Source: Planomonospora parontospora (GTDB taxonomy: Bacteria; Actinomycetota; Actinomycetes; Streptosporangiales; Streptosporangiaceae). Taken from it: DNA of 64,000 nt. Positions 16,750 through 25,237 of this stretch are shown here, piece after piece (position 1 is the stretch's first letter; every line of letters starts with the position of its first letter). Below the pieces are notes generated by a model. That model saw only the letters and a program-made list of their open reading frames with translations. It did no database searches and was not told the origin of the DNA. A program made the translations under genes and the position numbers. The stretch is from positions 1-64,000 of the forward strand of contig BMQD01000022.1 of assembly GCA_014647935.1 (NCBI GenBank), read 5' to 3'.

Positions 16750-16815
16750 CACACACGGCGTGATCCAATCGCGCTTTTCGCCGCCGTCCTCGGCGAAGTG
16801 CCCGCGGAGGGACCC

Positions 16816-18171
16816 TCAGAGGCGTTCGGGGACCGGGTTGCCGGCCGCGCGGATGGCCCTGGGCAGGTTGAGCGCGGCGAGCCCGGCCAGGCCGACCAGG
16901 AAGAAGACCACCAGCGAGAGGATGCCGAGCCGGTAGCTGTCGGTCAGCTGGAGCGCCAGGCCCAGGGTGAAGGAGCCGAGGAACGTCGAACCCTTGTCGC
17001 TGATCTCGTACAGGCTGTAGTACTCCGCCTCCTTGCCCTTGGGGATCACGTGGGAGAACAGCGAGCGCGACAGGGCCTGGGTGCCGCCCATCACGATCGC
17101 GATGGCGAACCCGAGGGCGAAGAACGCCGCCGCCGACCCCTTGGGCAGGAAGTAGGCCACGGCGACCACGGCGGTCCAGGCCACCAGCGCGTACATCACG
17201 ATCCGCTTGGCGCCGAAGGAGGCCGCCAGCCTGCCGAGCAGCAGCGCGCCGCCGAACGCCACGAACTGCACCATCAGGATCGCGCCGATCTGCACCTGCT
17301 GGCCCAGCCCGAGCTCCTGGTCGGCGTAGGTGGCGGAGAAGGAGATGACCGTCTGCACGCCGTCGTTGTAGATGAGGTAGGTGACCAGGAAGCCCAGCGT
17401 CAGCGGGTAGTTGCGCAGGTCCTTGAGCGTACGGCCGAGCTGCCGGAAGCTGCCGGTCACGGCCCGCCCCACGGTCTCCCCGCTCCGCGCCGCGGCCCGC
17501 CGGTTGCGCAGCCGCAACATCGGGATGACCGTGAACCCGCCCCACCACAGGCCGGCGGAGGCCAGCGCCAGGCGCACCGCGTCACCCTCGGCGACGCCGA
17601 GGGACTCGTGGCCGAGGAACAACCCCAGATGGATCGCGAGCAGCAGACCGCCGCCGAGGTAGCCGAAGCCCCAGCCCCGCGCCGAGACCCCGTCGCGTTC
17701 GTCGGCCGTGGCGATCTGGGGCAGGAACGAGTTGTAGACGACGAACGCGGCGGCGAAGCTGACGCTGGAGACGATGAACAGGAGACCGCCCAGCAGATAG
17801 CGGTCACCGGACAGGAACCAGAAGCAGACCGTCGCGCCCGCGCCCAGGTAGGCGAAGGCCCCCATGATCTCCTTCTTCCGGCCGGTGTGGTCGGCCAGAG
17901 CCCCCACCATGGGCATCAGGATGATCTGCAGGATGGCGGCGACGCCGACCACGAAGGAGTAGTAGGCGCTGGGCCGGATGTCGAACCAGAGCACGGAGAC
18001 GTACTCGGCTCCGGCTGCGGCGGTATCGGCGATCTTCTTCAGGTACGGCCCGAGGAAGACGGTCAGGACCGTGGTGGGGAAGGCCGAGTTGGCCCAGTCG
18101 TACCAGTACCAGCCGCGCTGCTCGCGGCGGCGGGACTGCGGGGTCTCTTCGACGGCCGGTTCGGCGGTCAT
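16816..18171 (-). CDS. MFS transporter, UMF1/Atg22-like
   Basis: A 451-residue twelve-helix transporter of the MFS UMF1 family (relatives of yeast Atg22). The diagnostic N-terminus GWYWYDWANSAFPTTVLTVF is present, followed by PMVGALADHTGRKK (the MFS loop 2-3 motif) and the RGWGFGYLGGGLLL and GTQALSRSLFSHVIPK segments. Substrate is unknown. ATG 18171 follows GAGG at seven bases. It reads toward rbpA with about 150 bases between, and no obvious terminator except the inverted repeat in the rbpA promoter. Confidence 0.9.
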   Translation of the reverse strand: MTAEPAVEETPQSRRREQRGWYWYDWANSAFPTTVLTVFLGPYLKKIADTAAAGAEYVSVLWFDIRPSAYYSFVVGVAAILQIILMPMVGALADHTGRKKEIMGAFAYLGAGATVCFWFLSGDRYLLGGLLFIVSSVSFAAAFVVYNSFLPQIATADERDGVSARGWGFGYLGGGLLLAIHLGLFLGHESLGVAEGDAVRLALASAGLWWGGFTVIPMLRLRNRRAAARSGETVGRAVTGSFRQLGRTLKDLRNYPLTLGFLVTYLIYNDGVQTVISFSATYADQELGLGQQVQIGAILMVQFVAFGGALLLGRLAASFGAKRIVMYALVAWTAVVAVAYFLPKGSAAAFFALGFAIAIVMGGTQALSRSLFSHVIPKGKEAEYYSLYEISDKGSTFLGSFTLGLALQLTDSYRLGILSLVVFFLVGLAGLAALNLPRAIRAAGNPVPERL

Positions 18172-18239
18172 GGCGTCCTCGGTTCGCTGGGGGAGGAGGG
18201 GATCGGGGAGTCGCGCCGGGTGGTCGGGGAGCCGCAGGG

Positions 18240-18330
18240 GAGCGGCCGGGGGACTACGGGGAGCCGCGGGGGATCGGCCGGAGGGGAGACCGCGGGGCGG
18301 CCGGAGGGGAGACCGCGGGGCGCCGCGCCG
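18240..18330. repeat. GC-rich direct repeats between GDPD and MFS genes
   Basis: GGCCGGAGGGGAGACCGCGG occurs twice in tandem (near 18278-18321), preceded by looser copies of GGGGAGCCGC(A/G)GGGG. The repeats fill the 160-base gap between two minus-strand genes. Confidence 0.6.
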
Positions 18331-18332
18331 GG

Positions 18333-19130
18333 TCAGGCGGCGAGCCTGCCGGGGTGCCACTGGCCGCGGGCCTCGAGCACCCCGCGCAGCCCGGAGATGT
18401 TGTCCGTCATCACGCCGTCCACGCCGAGGTCGAGCAGGCGCTCCATCTCCACGGGGTTGTTGACCGTCCAGACGTGCAGCTGCATGCCCAGGGCGTGCGC
18501 CGTGCGGACGAGGGACGGGGTGGTGACCCGCAGGCCGCGGAATCCCACCGGGACCTGCGCGCACGGCACCCCGGCGCGGGCCAGCCGGGAGAGCAGCCGG
18601 CCGTAGGCGGCGGTGCTGGCGGCGGCGCGCAGGGTGGCGACGCCGCGCGGGCCGAGGGAGGAGCACACGTCGCGGCCGATGGCGGCGCGGGCGCGCAGCA
18701 GGCGCTCGTCGGAGAAGGAGGTGAGGCAGATCCGGTCGTAGGCATTGGTCCGCCTGACCACCTCGGCCAGCGGCGCGATGGCCGTCGACTCCTTGACGTC
18801 GATGTTGAAGCGCGCCTCCGGCCAGGAGCCCAGCAGGTCCTCCATCAGCGGGATCTCGTCCACGCCGCCGATCCGCGCCTCGCGCACCACCCGGTACGGC
18901 AGGGCGGCGATCCGGCCGCGCCGGTCGGTCACCCGGTCCAGGGTGTGGTCGTGGAAGGCCAGCAGCACGCCGTCGACGGTGGCGTGGGCGTCGGTCTCCA
19001 GGTAGGTGTAGCCGAGTTCCACCGCGCGGGCGAAGGCGGCGTGGGTGTTCTCCCGGTTCTCCGAAGCCCCGCCGCGGTGGGCGAAGGCGAGCGGTCCGGG
19101 ATGGTCGAGAAACGGATAACGACGCTGCAC
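18333..19130 (-). CDS. Glycerophosphodiester phosphodiesterase
   Basis: A 265-residue GDPD-fold enzyme that hydrolyses glycerophosphodiesters to glycerol-3-phosphate and an alcohol. Metal and catalytic motifs are visible: FAHRGGASENRENTHAAFA, LETDAHATVDGVLLAFHDHT and NIDVKE, with HVWTVNNP near the C-terminus. No signal peptide is seen, so it acts inside the cell. The GTG at 19130 lies seven bases after CATACT, again a leaderless arrangement. Confidence 0.93.
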   Translation of the reverse strand: MQRRYPFLDHPGPLAFAHRGGASENRENTHAAFARAVELGYTYLETDAHATVDGVLLAFHDHTLDRVTDRRGRIAALPYRVVREARIGGVDEIPLMEDLLGSWPEARFNIDVKESTAIAPLAEVVRRTNAYDRICLTSFSDERLLRARAAIGRDVCSSLGPRGVATLRAAASTAAYGRLLSRLARAGVPCAQVPVGFRGLRVTTPSLVRTAHALGMQLHVWTVNNPVEMERLLDLGVDGVMTDNISGLRGVLEARGQWHPGRLAA

Positions 19131-19143
19131 GTGCAGGAGTATG
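19131..19143 (-). promoter_or_regulatory. Leaderless promoter -10 of GDPD gene
   Basis: On the minus strand CATACT (19138-19143) precedes GTG 19130 by seven bases. Confidence 0.5.
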
Positions 19144-19352
19144 CCCGGTATGAGCGGAGCCCGTCATCGACCGCGGGTGAACGTTTGGGTCACGGCCCTC
19201 AAAACCCTCCCCACCGGACCGTCCCCGCGGCGCCGGGCCACCCGGAGCCGGGCCCGCCCGCCGTACCGGGACGGACGGACGGCGGGTCCGGTACGGCGGG
19301 CGGACGGGCGGCGGGCGCGGGCCGTGCGGTACGGCCCGCGCCCGCCGCGCCA

Positions 19353-20528
19353 CTACGTCCCGGGGTGGAACACCGCCCGGACGCAGCCGTCCTTCTTGTT
19401 CTTGAACAGGTCGTACCCCTTCGGCGCCTCGTCCAGGGGCATCAGGTGCGTGGCGAGGTGGGAGGTCTTCAGCTCGCCCTTGGCCATCCGCTCCAGCAGC
19501 ATCGGGATATAGCGCTGCCCGTGCTGCTGCGCGCCCCTGACGGTCAGCCCCTTGTTCATCATCGCGCCGAGCGGGAACTTGTCCACGGTCCCGCCGAAGA
19601 CGCCGAGGACGAAGACCGATCCGCCCTTGCGGCAGGCGTAGATCGCCTCCCGGACCGCGGACGGACGGTCCGTCTCCAGCCTCAGCTGCTGCTTGACCTG
19701 GTCGTAGACGCCCTGCACGCCGGTGTCGTGCGCTTCCATGCCGACCGCCTCGATGCAGACGTCGGGCCCCCTGCCACCGGTCCGCTCCCGCAGCTCGGCC
19801 CCGACGTCGGTGGCGGAGTAGTCGATCGTCTCGGCGCCGACGTGCCGCTCGGTCATCGCCAGCCGCTCGGGGTGGCGGTCGATCGAGATCACCCGCTCGG
19901 CGCCGAGGAGCATCGCCGCGCGCGCCGCCATCTGGCCGACCGCGCCGCATCCCCACACGGCGACCACGTCACCGGGCTTCACCCCGCCCAGGTGGGCGCC
20001 CATCCAGCCGGTGGGCGCGGAGTCGGAGGCGAACAGGGCGCTGGTGTCGTCCACCCCCTCCGGCACGGGGAAGGCGCCGTGGTCGGCGAACGGGACCCGG
20101 ACGTACTCGGCGTGGCTGCCCTTGAACCCGCCCATGGCGTGGGAGTAGCCGAAGACGCCGCCGGGCTCGTACCCGAACAGGGCCTGCCCGATGCCGGGGT
20201 TGGTGTTGCCGTTGTCGCACAACGACCACAGGTCGTTCTCGCAGTACCAGCAGCGGCCGCAGGAGATGAACGAGCAGACCACCACCCGGTCGCCCATCTT
20301 GTGCCTGCGGACCTCCGAGCCGACCGCGACGACCTCGCCGATGAACTCGTGGCCGATGACGTCGCCGGCCCGCATCGCCGGGATGTAGCCGCCCAGCAGG
20401 TGCAGGTCGGAGCCGCACGTCGTGGTCAGCCGGACCTTCACGATCACATCCTGGGCGTTGAGGATCTGCGGGTCGGGGACCTCCTCGACCGAGAGCTCGT
20501 TCACGCCCTGCCAGCACAGCGCCTTCAC
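19353..20528 (-). CDS. Zinc-dependent alcohol dehydrogenase, formaldehyde dehydrogenase-like
   Basis: A 391-residue medium-chain dehydrogenase. Catalytic zinc ligands are in TTTCGSDLH and GHEFIGEVV; the structural zinc lobe is CGRCWYCENDLWSLC; the NAD-binding motif is VAVWGCGAVGQMAARAAM followed by SIDRHPERL, an Asp pattern that favours NAD. The long QVKQQLRLETDRPSAVREAI insertion is typical of the glutathione-independent formaldehyde dehydrogenase branch. Its GTG start (20528) overlaps the TGA of the upstream gene by four bases, so the two are translationally coupled. Confidence 0.92.
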   Translation of the reverse strand: MKALCWQGVNELSVEEVPDPQILNAQDVIVKVRLTTTCGSDLHLLGGYIPAMRAGDVIGHEFIGEVVAVGSEVRRHKMGDRVVVCSFISCGRCWYCENDLWSLCDNGNTNPGIGQALFGYEPGGVFGYSHAMGGFKGSHAEYVRVPFADHGAFPVPEGVDDTSALFASDSAPTGWMGAHLGGVKPGDVVAVWGCGAVGQMAARAAMLLGAERVISIDRHPERLAMTERHVGAETIDYSATDVGAELRERTGGRGPDVCIEAVGMEAHDTGVQGVYDQVKQQLRLETDRPSAVREAIYACRKGGSVFVLGVFGGTVDKFPLGAMMNKGLTVRGAQQHGQRYIPMLLERMAKGELKTSHLATHLMPLDEAPKGYDLFKNKKDGCVRAVFHPGT

Positions 20529-21010
20529 AGCCGTCCCTCCCCGCTCGCCCGGCGGATCGCCAGATCCAGCACCTTCCCGGTCGCCGTGGGCCGGTTCGTG
20601 GAAGGTTCGTCGGGACGGAGGACCTCCCCGGTCTCGAGGAGGGACTTGGCCTCGCGAAGGGCCCTGCGCACCTCCTGGCGGGGGTCGTCGCCGCTGATCC
20701 GGGCGACCGCCCCGCGGGCGCCCTGAGGGGGCGGTTCGAGCAGCCGCGCGGCGAGCTCCGTACCGCGGCCGCCGGGAGCCTTGCGGACCCGCACCTCGAC
20801 GGTGTCGCCGAGCCGCACCAGGGGTTCCGGCAACCGGCCCTCCGGCATGACCTCCTCGGGGGAGCGGTTGACCGTCACCGGCAACCACCTGTTCGCCTCC
20901 CGGGGATCACCGCCCGGGTCCGCGGCGCGGCGCGAGGACAGCCACCGCGCCATCCCCGCTCCGGCGCCCGCCAGGGCCACCGCGGCCGCCATCGTGGCCG
21001 TACGTCTCAT
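20525..21010 (-). CDS. Membrane-anchored SRPBCC-like protein coupled to alcohol dehydrogenase
   Basis: A 161-residue protein. An N-terminal Ala-rich helix (ATMAAAVALAGAGAGMARWL) looks like a membrane anchor. The middle part RWLPVTVNRSPEEV and VRKAPGGRGTELAARL resembles a shortened cyclase/SRPBCC domain, and the tail has DPRQEVRRALREAKSLLETG. Related proteins sit beside Zn-alcohol dehydrogenases in other actinomycetes, as I recall. ATG 21010 is preferred because GAGGTGGAG sits just upstream; an in-frame GTG at 21019 lies inside that ribosome site. Function unknown; possibly it tethers or supplies substrate to the dehydrogenase. Confidence 0.75.
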   Translation of the reverse strand: MRRTATMAAAVALAGAGAGMARWLSSRRAADPGGDPREANRWLPVTVNRSPEEVMPEGRLPEPLVRLGDTVEVRVRKAPGGRGTELAARLLEPPPQGARGAVARISGDDPRQEVRRALREAKSLLETGEVLRPDEPSTNRPTATGKVLDLAIRRASGEGRL

Positions 21011-21396
21011 GATCTCCACCTCTCAACGAAGGGTCTTCGAGGGTCGTCCGATCCCGCCGCGGCTACCCGGCCGGGCGGCCGCCAATCCGGGCCGCCCGGA
21101 TCGGCGGCGCGAGAGGCCGTGCGGCGCGGCGGCCGCGCTGAGGGAAGGGACGGCGGGAGAGACCGCGATGGAGGGGGCGCGGCGGACGCGGTGAAGGGAC
21201 GCGGCGGACGCGGTGAAGGGACGCGGTGAAGGGCCGCGGTGCGGAGCGTGCTGGGAGGGTGCGGCGTGGACGGAGGCCGCGTGGAAGGACGTGCGGTGCG
21301 AGAGGTCGTGGCCGCCCGGGCCGATACGGGTACCGGGCGGTCCGTACGGTCAGGCGGGTCGGCGCGGTGACCGCGGGGCGGTTGCGGGGCCCGGCG
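21011..21396. repeat. Gap with 22-bp tandem repeats
   Basis: No gene is supported in this stretch. Around 21179-21240 the unit GCGGCGGACGCGGTGAAGGG plus AC occurs twice in tandem, followed by two shortened copies (GCGGTGAAGGG). The rest is GC-rich and unremarkable. Confidence 0.6.
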
Positions 21397-21672
21397 TCAC
21401 ATGCTGGCGCCCTGCCGGGAGCCGGCCAGGGCCGCGGCCCGTTCGTCCGGGCTGGTACCACCCCAGACACCGTGCATCTGGTGCGTGCTGAGCGCGTACT
21501 CCAGGCACTGGGCGCGCACCGGGCAGCGCCGGCAGACGGCCTTGGCGTGCTCGTGCTGCATGTGGCCCGGCCCCTGGAGCGAGATGGGGAAGAACAGCTC
21601 CGGATCCTCGCTGAGGCAGGCCGCGAGGCGGGACCAGTGTGTGATGAAGGCGATGTCATTCCGAGAAGTCAC
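21397..21672 (-). CDS. WhiB family iron-sulfur transcription regulator
   Basis: A 91-residue WhiB-like protein. The four cluster-binding Cys are at about 19, 47, 50 and 56 (AAC, then CRRCPVRAQC), followed by the signature turn GVWGGTSPDER and a short C-terminus. WhiB proteins hold a [4Fe-4S] cluster and act with the principal sigma factor in development or stress. Which Wbl subgroup this is cannot be decided with confidence; the short basic tail resembles small WhiB2/WblE-like members. Start is GTG 21672, with only a weak GGA upstream. Confidence 0.93.
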   Translation of the reverse strand: MTSRNDIAFITHWSRLAACLSEDPELFFPISLQGPGHMQHEHAKAVCRRCPVRAQCLEYALSTHQMHGVWGGTSPDERAAALAGSRQGASM

Positions 21673-21799
21673 ATCAAATCCAATGAATGTGGGATAAATC
21701 CGACCGATGTCGGCTCAACTTGTTCACTCGGATGCCCGCGCCTGTCGGGTTCATACGGGTTCGGGAGAGAAAAGGTCGGCAAAATCGGCGTCGGAGAAT

Positions 21800-22801
21800 T
21801 CACGATCGGCGCAGCAGAGAGATGACTGCCCGCTCCACGCCGCCGTGGGTGGACAGCTGCCCGAAGCCGGCCTCGGCACCGAGCTCGGTGAGCGCCCGGG
21901 CGATGGTCCGGCCCTTCTCGTAGGCCTCGACGACACGGGGGTCGACGTAGGACGCGCGGGCGACGGCGGGTGTGTTGCCGAGGTAACGGGCCACCTCGGT
22001 CATCACCCTGCTGACCGCCCGCCTCCTGCCGGTCCGGGACCGGGCCCGGGTGGAGACCGCCAGGCCCACCGCGGCGAGCACGGTCGCGTGCCAGGTCCGG
22101 AAGTCCTTGGCCGACACCTCGCACTCGAACGCCTCGCGCAGGTAGGCGTTGATGTCGTCGCTGCGCACGTCCACCCAGCGGGAGCCGTCCCGGTAGCGCA
22201 GCAGCTCTCCGTCCTCGCCGGTCCGGTGCAGGGCGGTGACCACTTCGCACACGTCCGCGTCGACGATCTCCATCTGGCGGTGCTTGCCGCCCTTGGCCGG
22301 GTAGGCGCAGGTGACCCGGCCCGCCGCGCAGGTGACGTGCTCCATCCGCAGCGTCGCCAGGCCGAACGACTCGTACGACTCGCCGCCCACCCGGAAGAAA
22401 CCGATGTCGAGCATCCGGGCCGCCGCGGCGAGCACCCGCTCGCGGGTCAGCTCGCGCTGCTCCAGGTGCTCGGCGACGCGGTCGCGGAACTTCGGCAGCC
22501 GGTCGGCCATCTCCAGCACCCGGTCGAACTTGATCCGGTCCTGCTCGACGCGCCAGACGTCGTGGTACCGGTACTGCCGCCGCCCGGCCGAGTCGGTGCC
22601 GACCGCCTGGATGTGACCGTCCGCCGACCGGCAGATCCACACGTCGGTCCAGGCCGGAGGCAGGGCCAGCGACCTGATCCGCGCGATGGTGCGGCGGTCG
22701 CGGACCGGCCGGCCGTCGGGGTGGTGGTAGCTGAAACCGCGGCCCCTGCGGCGGCGCCGGATACCCGGCTCCGCGGGGTCGCTCTGGCGAAGTTCGGTCA
22801 T
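21800..22801 (-). CDS. DNA topoisomerase IB
   Basis: A 333-residue type IB topoisomerase of the bacterial (poxvirus-like) kind. It relaxes supercoils through a 3'-phosphotyrosyl link. The N-terminal FSYHHPDGRPVRDRRTIARI block, the central GKHRQMEI and VSAKDFRTWHATVLAA segments with catalytic Arg, Lys and His, and the nucleophile Tyr in NTPAVARASYVDPRVVEAY are all there. It stands alone, 127 bases upstream of whiB on the same strand. Confidence 0.94.
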   Translation of the reverse strand: MTELRQSDPAEPGIRRRRRGRGFSYHHPDGRPVRDRRTIARIRSLALPPAWTDVWICRSADGHIQAVGTDSAGRRQYRYHDVWRVEQDRIKFDRVLEMADRLPKFRDRVAEHLEQRELTRERVLAAAARMLDIGFFRVGGESYESFGLATLRMEHVTCAAGRVTCAYPAKGGKHRQMEIVDADVCEVVTALHRTGEDGELLRYRDGSRWVDVRSDDINAYLREAFECEVSAKDFRTWHATVLAAVGLAVSTRARSRTGRRRAVSRVMTEVARYLGNTPAVARASYVDPRVVEAYEKGRTIARALTELGAEAGFGQLSTHGGVERAVISLLRRS

Positions 22802-22925
22802 GGGCGGCCCCTACCCGCGCGGGCGCGGCATATGAACGGAGGGCGGGCGGGGGCCTGCGTAAACGGGAGGTCGGGAACGGGAACGCGGATTCCGGGAGCG
22901 CGTGGCGGAACGGAACGGATCACCG

Positions 22926-22980
22926 CGGGGACCTCCATGATCGGTCCGTGGGCATACCGAACCGATCATGGAGGTCCCCG
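22926..22980. repeat. 20-bp perfect inverted repeat ending on a start codon
   Basis: CGGGGACCTCCATGATCGGT (22926-22945) and its exact complement (22961-22980) flank a 15-base spacer. The right arm contains an ATG (22968), the GGAGG ribosome site and the first base of the GTG start at 22980. Folded in mRNA it would bury the ribosome site; in DNA it could be an operator. Confidence 0.8.
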
Positions 22981-23378
22981 TGGGGAAGCTGAACGACGAC
23001 GCCAAGGAACTGCTCCGCCGGCCGGTGCACGGATGGGTGACCACCATGCGGCCGGACGGCTCGCTGCACAGCACCGTGGTCTGGGTGGACGTCGACGGTG
23101 ACGACGTCGTCTTCAACACGGCCGTCGGCCGGGCCAAGGAACGGCACCTGCGCGCCGATCCCCGGGTGTCGGTGAGCGTCCTGGACCCGCAGGACGCCTT
23201 CCACCTGGTGAGCGTCTCGGGCACGGCGCGGCTGGAACCGGAGGGCGCCGACGCGGTCATCGACCGGCTGGCGAAGAAGTACCTGAACGTGGACTCCTAC
23301 CCGTACCGCCAGCCGGGTGAGCAGCGCATCACGGTCCGGGTCGCCCCGGAGCAGGTGATCTACAGCGCGGGAAGCTGA
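22980..23378 (+). CDS. PPOX-class F420-dependent oxidoreductase
   Basis: A 132-residue split-barrel flavin/deazaflavin protein (136 if ATG 22968 is used). Motifs are GWVTTMRPDGSLHSTVVWVD, AVGRAKERHLRADPRVSVSV and SVSGTARLEPEGADAVIDRL, typical of the small F420-binding PPOX-like reductases of actinobacteria. I prefer GTG 22980 because GGAGG (22970-22974) is at ideal distance and lies after the ATG at 22968. The substrate is unknown. A second, diverged member follows at 23590. Confidence 0.88.
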   Translation: MGKLNDDAKELLRRPVHGWVTTMRPDGSLHSTVVWVDVDGDDVVFNTAVGRAKERHLRADPRVSVSVLDPQDAFHLVSVSGTARLEPEGADAVIDRLAKKYLNVDSYPYRQPGEQRITVRVAPEQVIYSAGS

Positions 23379-23548
23379 CCCGCCCCTGCGCCCCGCGTCC
23401 GCGCGCTCCAGACCTCGACGCCTCGACACTTCGACGCCTCGCCGTACCACCGTCCCGCCGGGCCGGGTCCCGCCGTACCACCCTCCTGCCGGGCCGCCGG
23501 GCGGTCGCTCCGCCGTGCCCGGCCGGGCACGACCCGGCGGACACCCCC

Positions 23549-23554
23549 TAACAT
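23549..23554 (+). promoter_or_regulatory. Candidate -10 for PPOX-cobL-cobM operon
   Basis: TAACAT sits 35 bases before the GTG at 23590. The -35 is poor. With genes overlapping downstream, it would drive the three-gene unit. Confidence 0.35.
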
Positions 23555-23589
23555 GTCGCCCTGAACCATGACGATCGGGGAAGGGCGGG

Positions 23590-23991
23590 GTGTTGAAGGA
23601 TCTCGGGGAGGGGTTCCGCGACTTCTGGCGGGAGCGCCACCTGTGCACGCTGACCACCCTGCGGTCCGACGGCACCCCGCACGTGGTCCCGGTGGGGGTG
23701 ACGCTGGACGCCGACGCGGGCGTCGCGCGGGTGATCACCTCGGGCTCCTCGCGCAAGGCCCGCCACGTCCCGGATGCGGGGGAGGCGGCCGGCGAGGGCG
23801 TGCCCGTCGCGGTCTGCCAGGTGGACGGGCGGCGCTGGTCGACCCTGGAGGGCCGGGCGGTGGTCCGCCGGGACCCCGGGTCGGTCGCCGACGCCGAGCG
23901 CCGCTACGCCGAGCGCTACCGGACGCCCCGGGAGAACCCGGCCCGCGTCGTGATCGAGATCCGCGTCACCCGGGTCATGGGCAATGTCTGA
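23590..23991 (+). CDS. PPOX-class F420-dependent protein of the cobalamin operon
   Basis: A 133-residue split-barrel protein: FWRERHLCTLTTLRSDGTPH, VTLDADAGVARVITSGSSRK and GRRWSTLEGRAVVRRD match the TIGR03618-like F420-linked PPOX family. GTG 23590 follows GGGGAAGGG. Its last eight bases overlap the cobL start (ATG 23984), so it is translationally coupled to cobalamin genes. A role in corrin-ring redox chemistry is possible but only inferred from position; CobK, the known NADPH precorrin-6A reductase, is present elsewhere in the window. Confidence 0.85.
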   Translation: MLKDLGEGFRDFWRERHLCTLTTLRSDGTPHVVPVGVTLDADAGVARVITSGSSRKARHVPDAGEAAGEGVPVAVCQVDGRRWSTLEGRAVVRRDPGSVADAERRYAERYRTPRENPARVVIEIRVTRVMGNV

Positions 23992-25237
23992 CACCCCCGC
24001 AGGCTCCGGCGCGGGCCCCGTCACCGTCGCGGTCGTCGGGATCGGCGCCGACGGCTGGGCCGGGTTGCCGGCGGCCGCGCGCCGCGAGCTGCACACCGCC
24101 GAGGTGCTCATGGGCAGTGCGCGGCAGCTCGCCCTGGTCCCCGAGCCCACCGCCGAGCGGGTCGTGTGGCCCGCACCGCTGCTGCCCGCGCTGCCCGGCC
24201 TGATCGCCGCCCACTCCGGCCGCCGCATCTGCGTGCTGGCCAGCGGTGACCCCATGTTCCACGGCATCGGCACGACGCTGGCCCGCCTGCTGGGGCCGGA
24301 CCGGATCCGGGTGGTCCCGCACCCGTCGTCGGTCTCGCTGGCCTGCGCCCGCCTCGGCTGGGCCGCCGACCGGACCGAGGTCGTCAGCCTGGTGACCCGC
24401 CCGGTCGAGTCGCTGCGCGCCGCCGTCCACCCCGGCCGCCGGATCCTGGTCCTGGCCGCCGACGGCCGCTCCGCCGCGCAGGTCGCCGCGCTGCTCGCCG
24501 CCGACGGGTACGGCGGCAGCCCGGTGACCGTCCTGGAACGGCTCGGCGGCCCCGAGGAGCGCGTGGTCTCCGGGACGGCGGCCCACTGGGCGCTGTCCGT
24601 GACACACGATCTGAACGTGGTCGCGGTCGAGTGCCGGGCCGACCCCGGGACCGTGCCGCTGCCGTGCGTTCCCGGCCTGCCCGACGACGCCTTCGCGCAC
24701 GACGGCCAGCTCACCAAGAGGGAGGTGCGCGCGGTGACCCTGTCCCGCCTCGCGCCCGTCCCCGGCGAGCTGCTCTGGGACGTCGGCGCGGGGGCCGGGA
24801 GCATCGCGATCGAGTGGATGCGCGGGCACCGGGCCAACCGGGCCGTCGCGGTGGAGCGCGATCCCGCCCGCGCCGCCGGGATCGCCGGGAACGCGGCCCG
24901 GCTCGGCGTCCCGGAGCTGAACGTGGTGACCGGGCCCGCCCCCGCCGCGCTCGCCGGCCTCCCGGCCCCCGACGCCGTCTTCGTCGGCGGCGGGGTCACC
25001 GTGCCCGGCGTGGTGGAGGCCTGCTGGGCGGCGCTGCGGCCCGGCGGCCGGCTGGTGGCCAACGCGGTGACCGTCGAGTCCGAGGCCGTCGTGGCCTCCT
25101 GGTACGGCGAGCTCGGCGGCGACCTGGTACGGCTGGCGGTCAGCCGGGCGGCCCCGGTCGGCGGTTTCACCGGCTGGCGGCCCCTGATGCCCGTGACCGT
25201 CTGGACGGCGGTCAAACCGACGGAGGAGCAGAGATGA
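23984..25237 (+). CDS. cobL: Precorrin-6Y C5,15-methyltransferase (decarboxylating), CbiE-CbiT fusion
   Basis: A 417-residue bifunctional enzyme that methylates C5 and C15 and decarboxylates the C12 acetate of precorrin-6Y to give precorrin-8. Residues about 13-215 are the CbiE-type tetrapyrrole methyltransferase ([23 protein letters not shown]). Residues about 235-410 are the CbiT class I SAM domain ([52 protein letters not shown]). It overlaps the upstream PPOX gene by eight bases and cobM by four. Confidence 0.95.
   Translation: MSDTPAGSGAGPVTVAVVGIGADGWAGLPAAARRELHTAEVLMGSARQLALVPEPTAERVVWPAPLLPALPGLIAAHSGRRICVLASGDPMFHGIGTTLARLLGPDRIRVVPHPSSVSLACARLGWAADRTEVVSLVTRPVESLRAAVHPGRRILVLAADGRSAAQVAALLAADGYGGSPVTVLERLGGPEERVVSGTAAHWALSVTHDLNVVAVECRADPGTVPLPCVPGLPDDAFAHDGQLTKREVRAVTLSRLAPVPGELLWDVGAGAGSIAIEWMRGHRANRAVAVERDPARAAGIAGNAARLGVPELNVVTGPAPAALAGLPAPDAVFVGGGVTVPGVVEACWAALRPGGRLVANAVTVESEAVVASWYGELGGDLVRLAVSRAAPVGGFTGWRPLMPVTVWTAVKPTEEQR

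Noticed and set aside
21179-21240. 22-bp tandem repeats considered as iterons of an origin
   Set aside because: Only two full copies, no rep gene, no AT-rich region, within an ordinary chromosomal gene order.
23568-24203. 211-codon plus frame starting at ATG 23568
   Set aside because: Overlaps the PPOX and cobL genes out of frame; those genes have conserved motifs and fitting ribosome sites.
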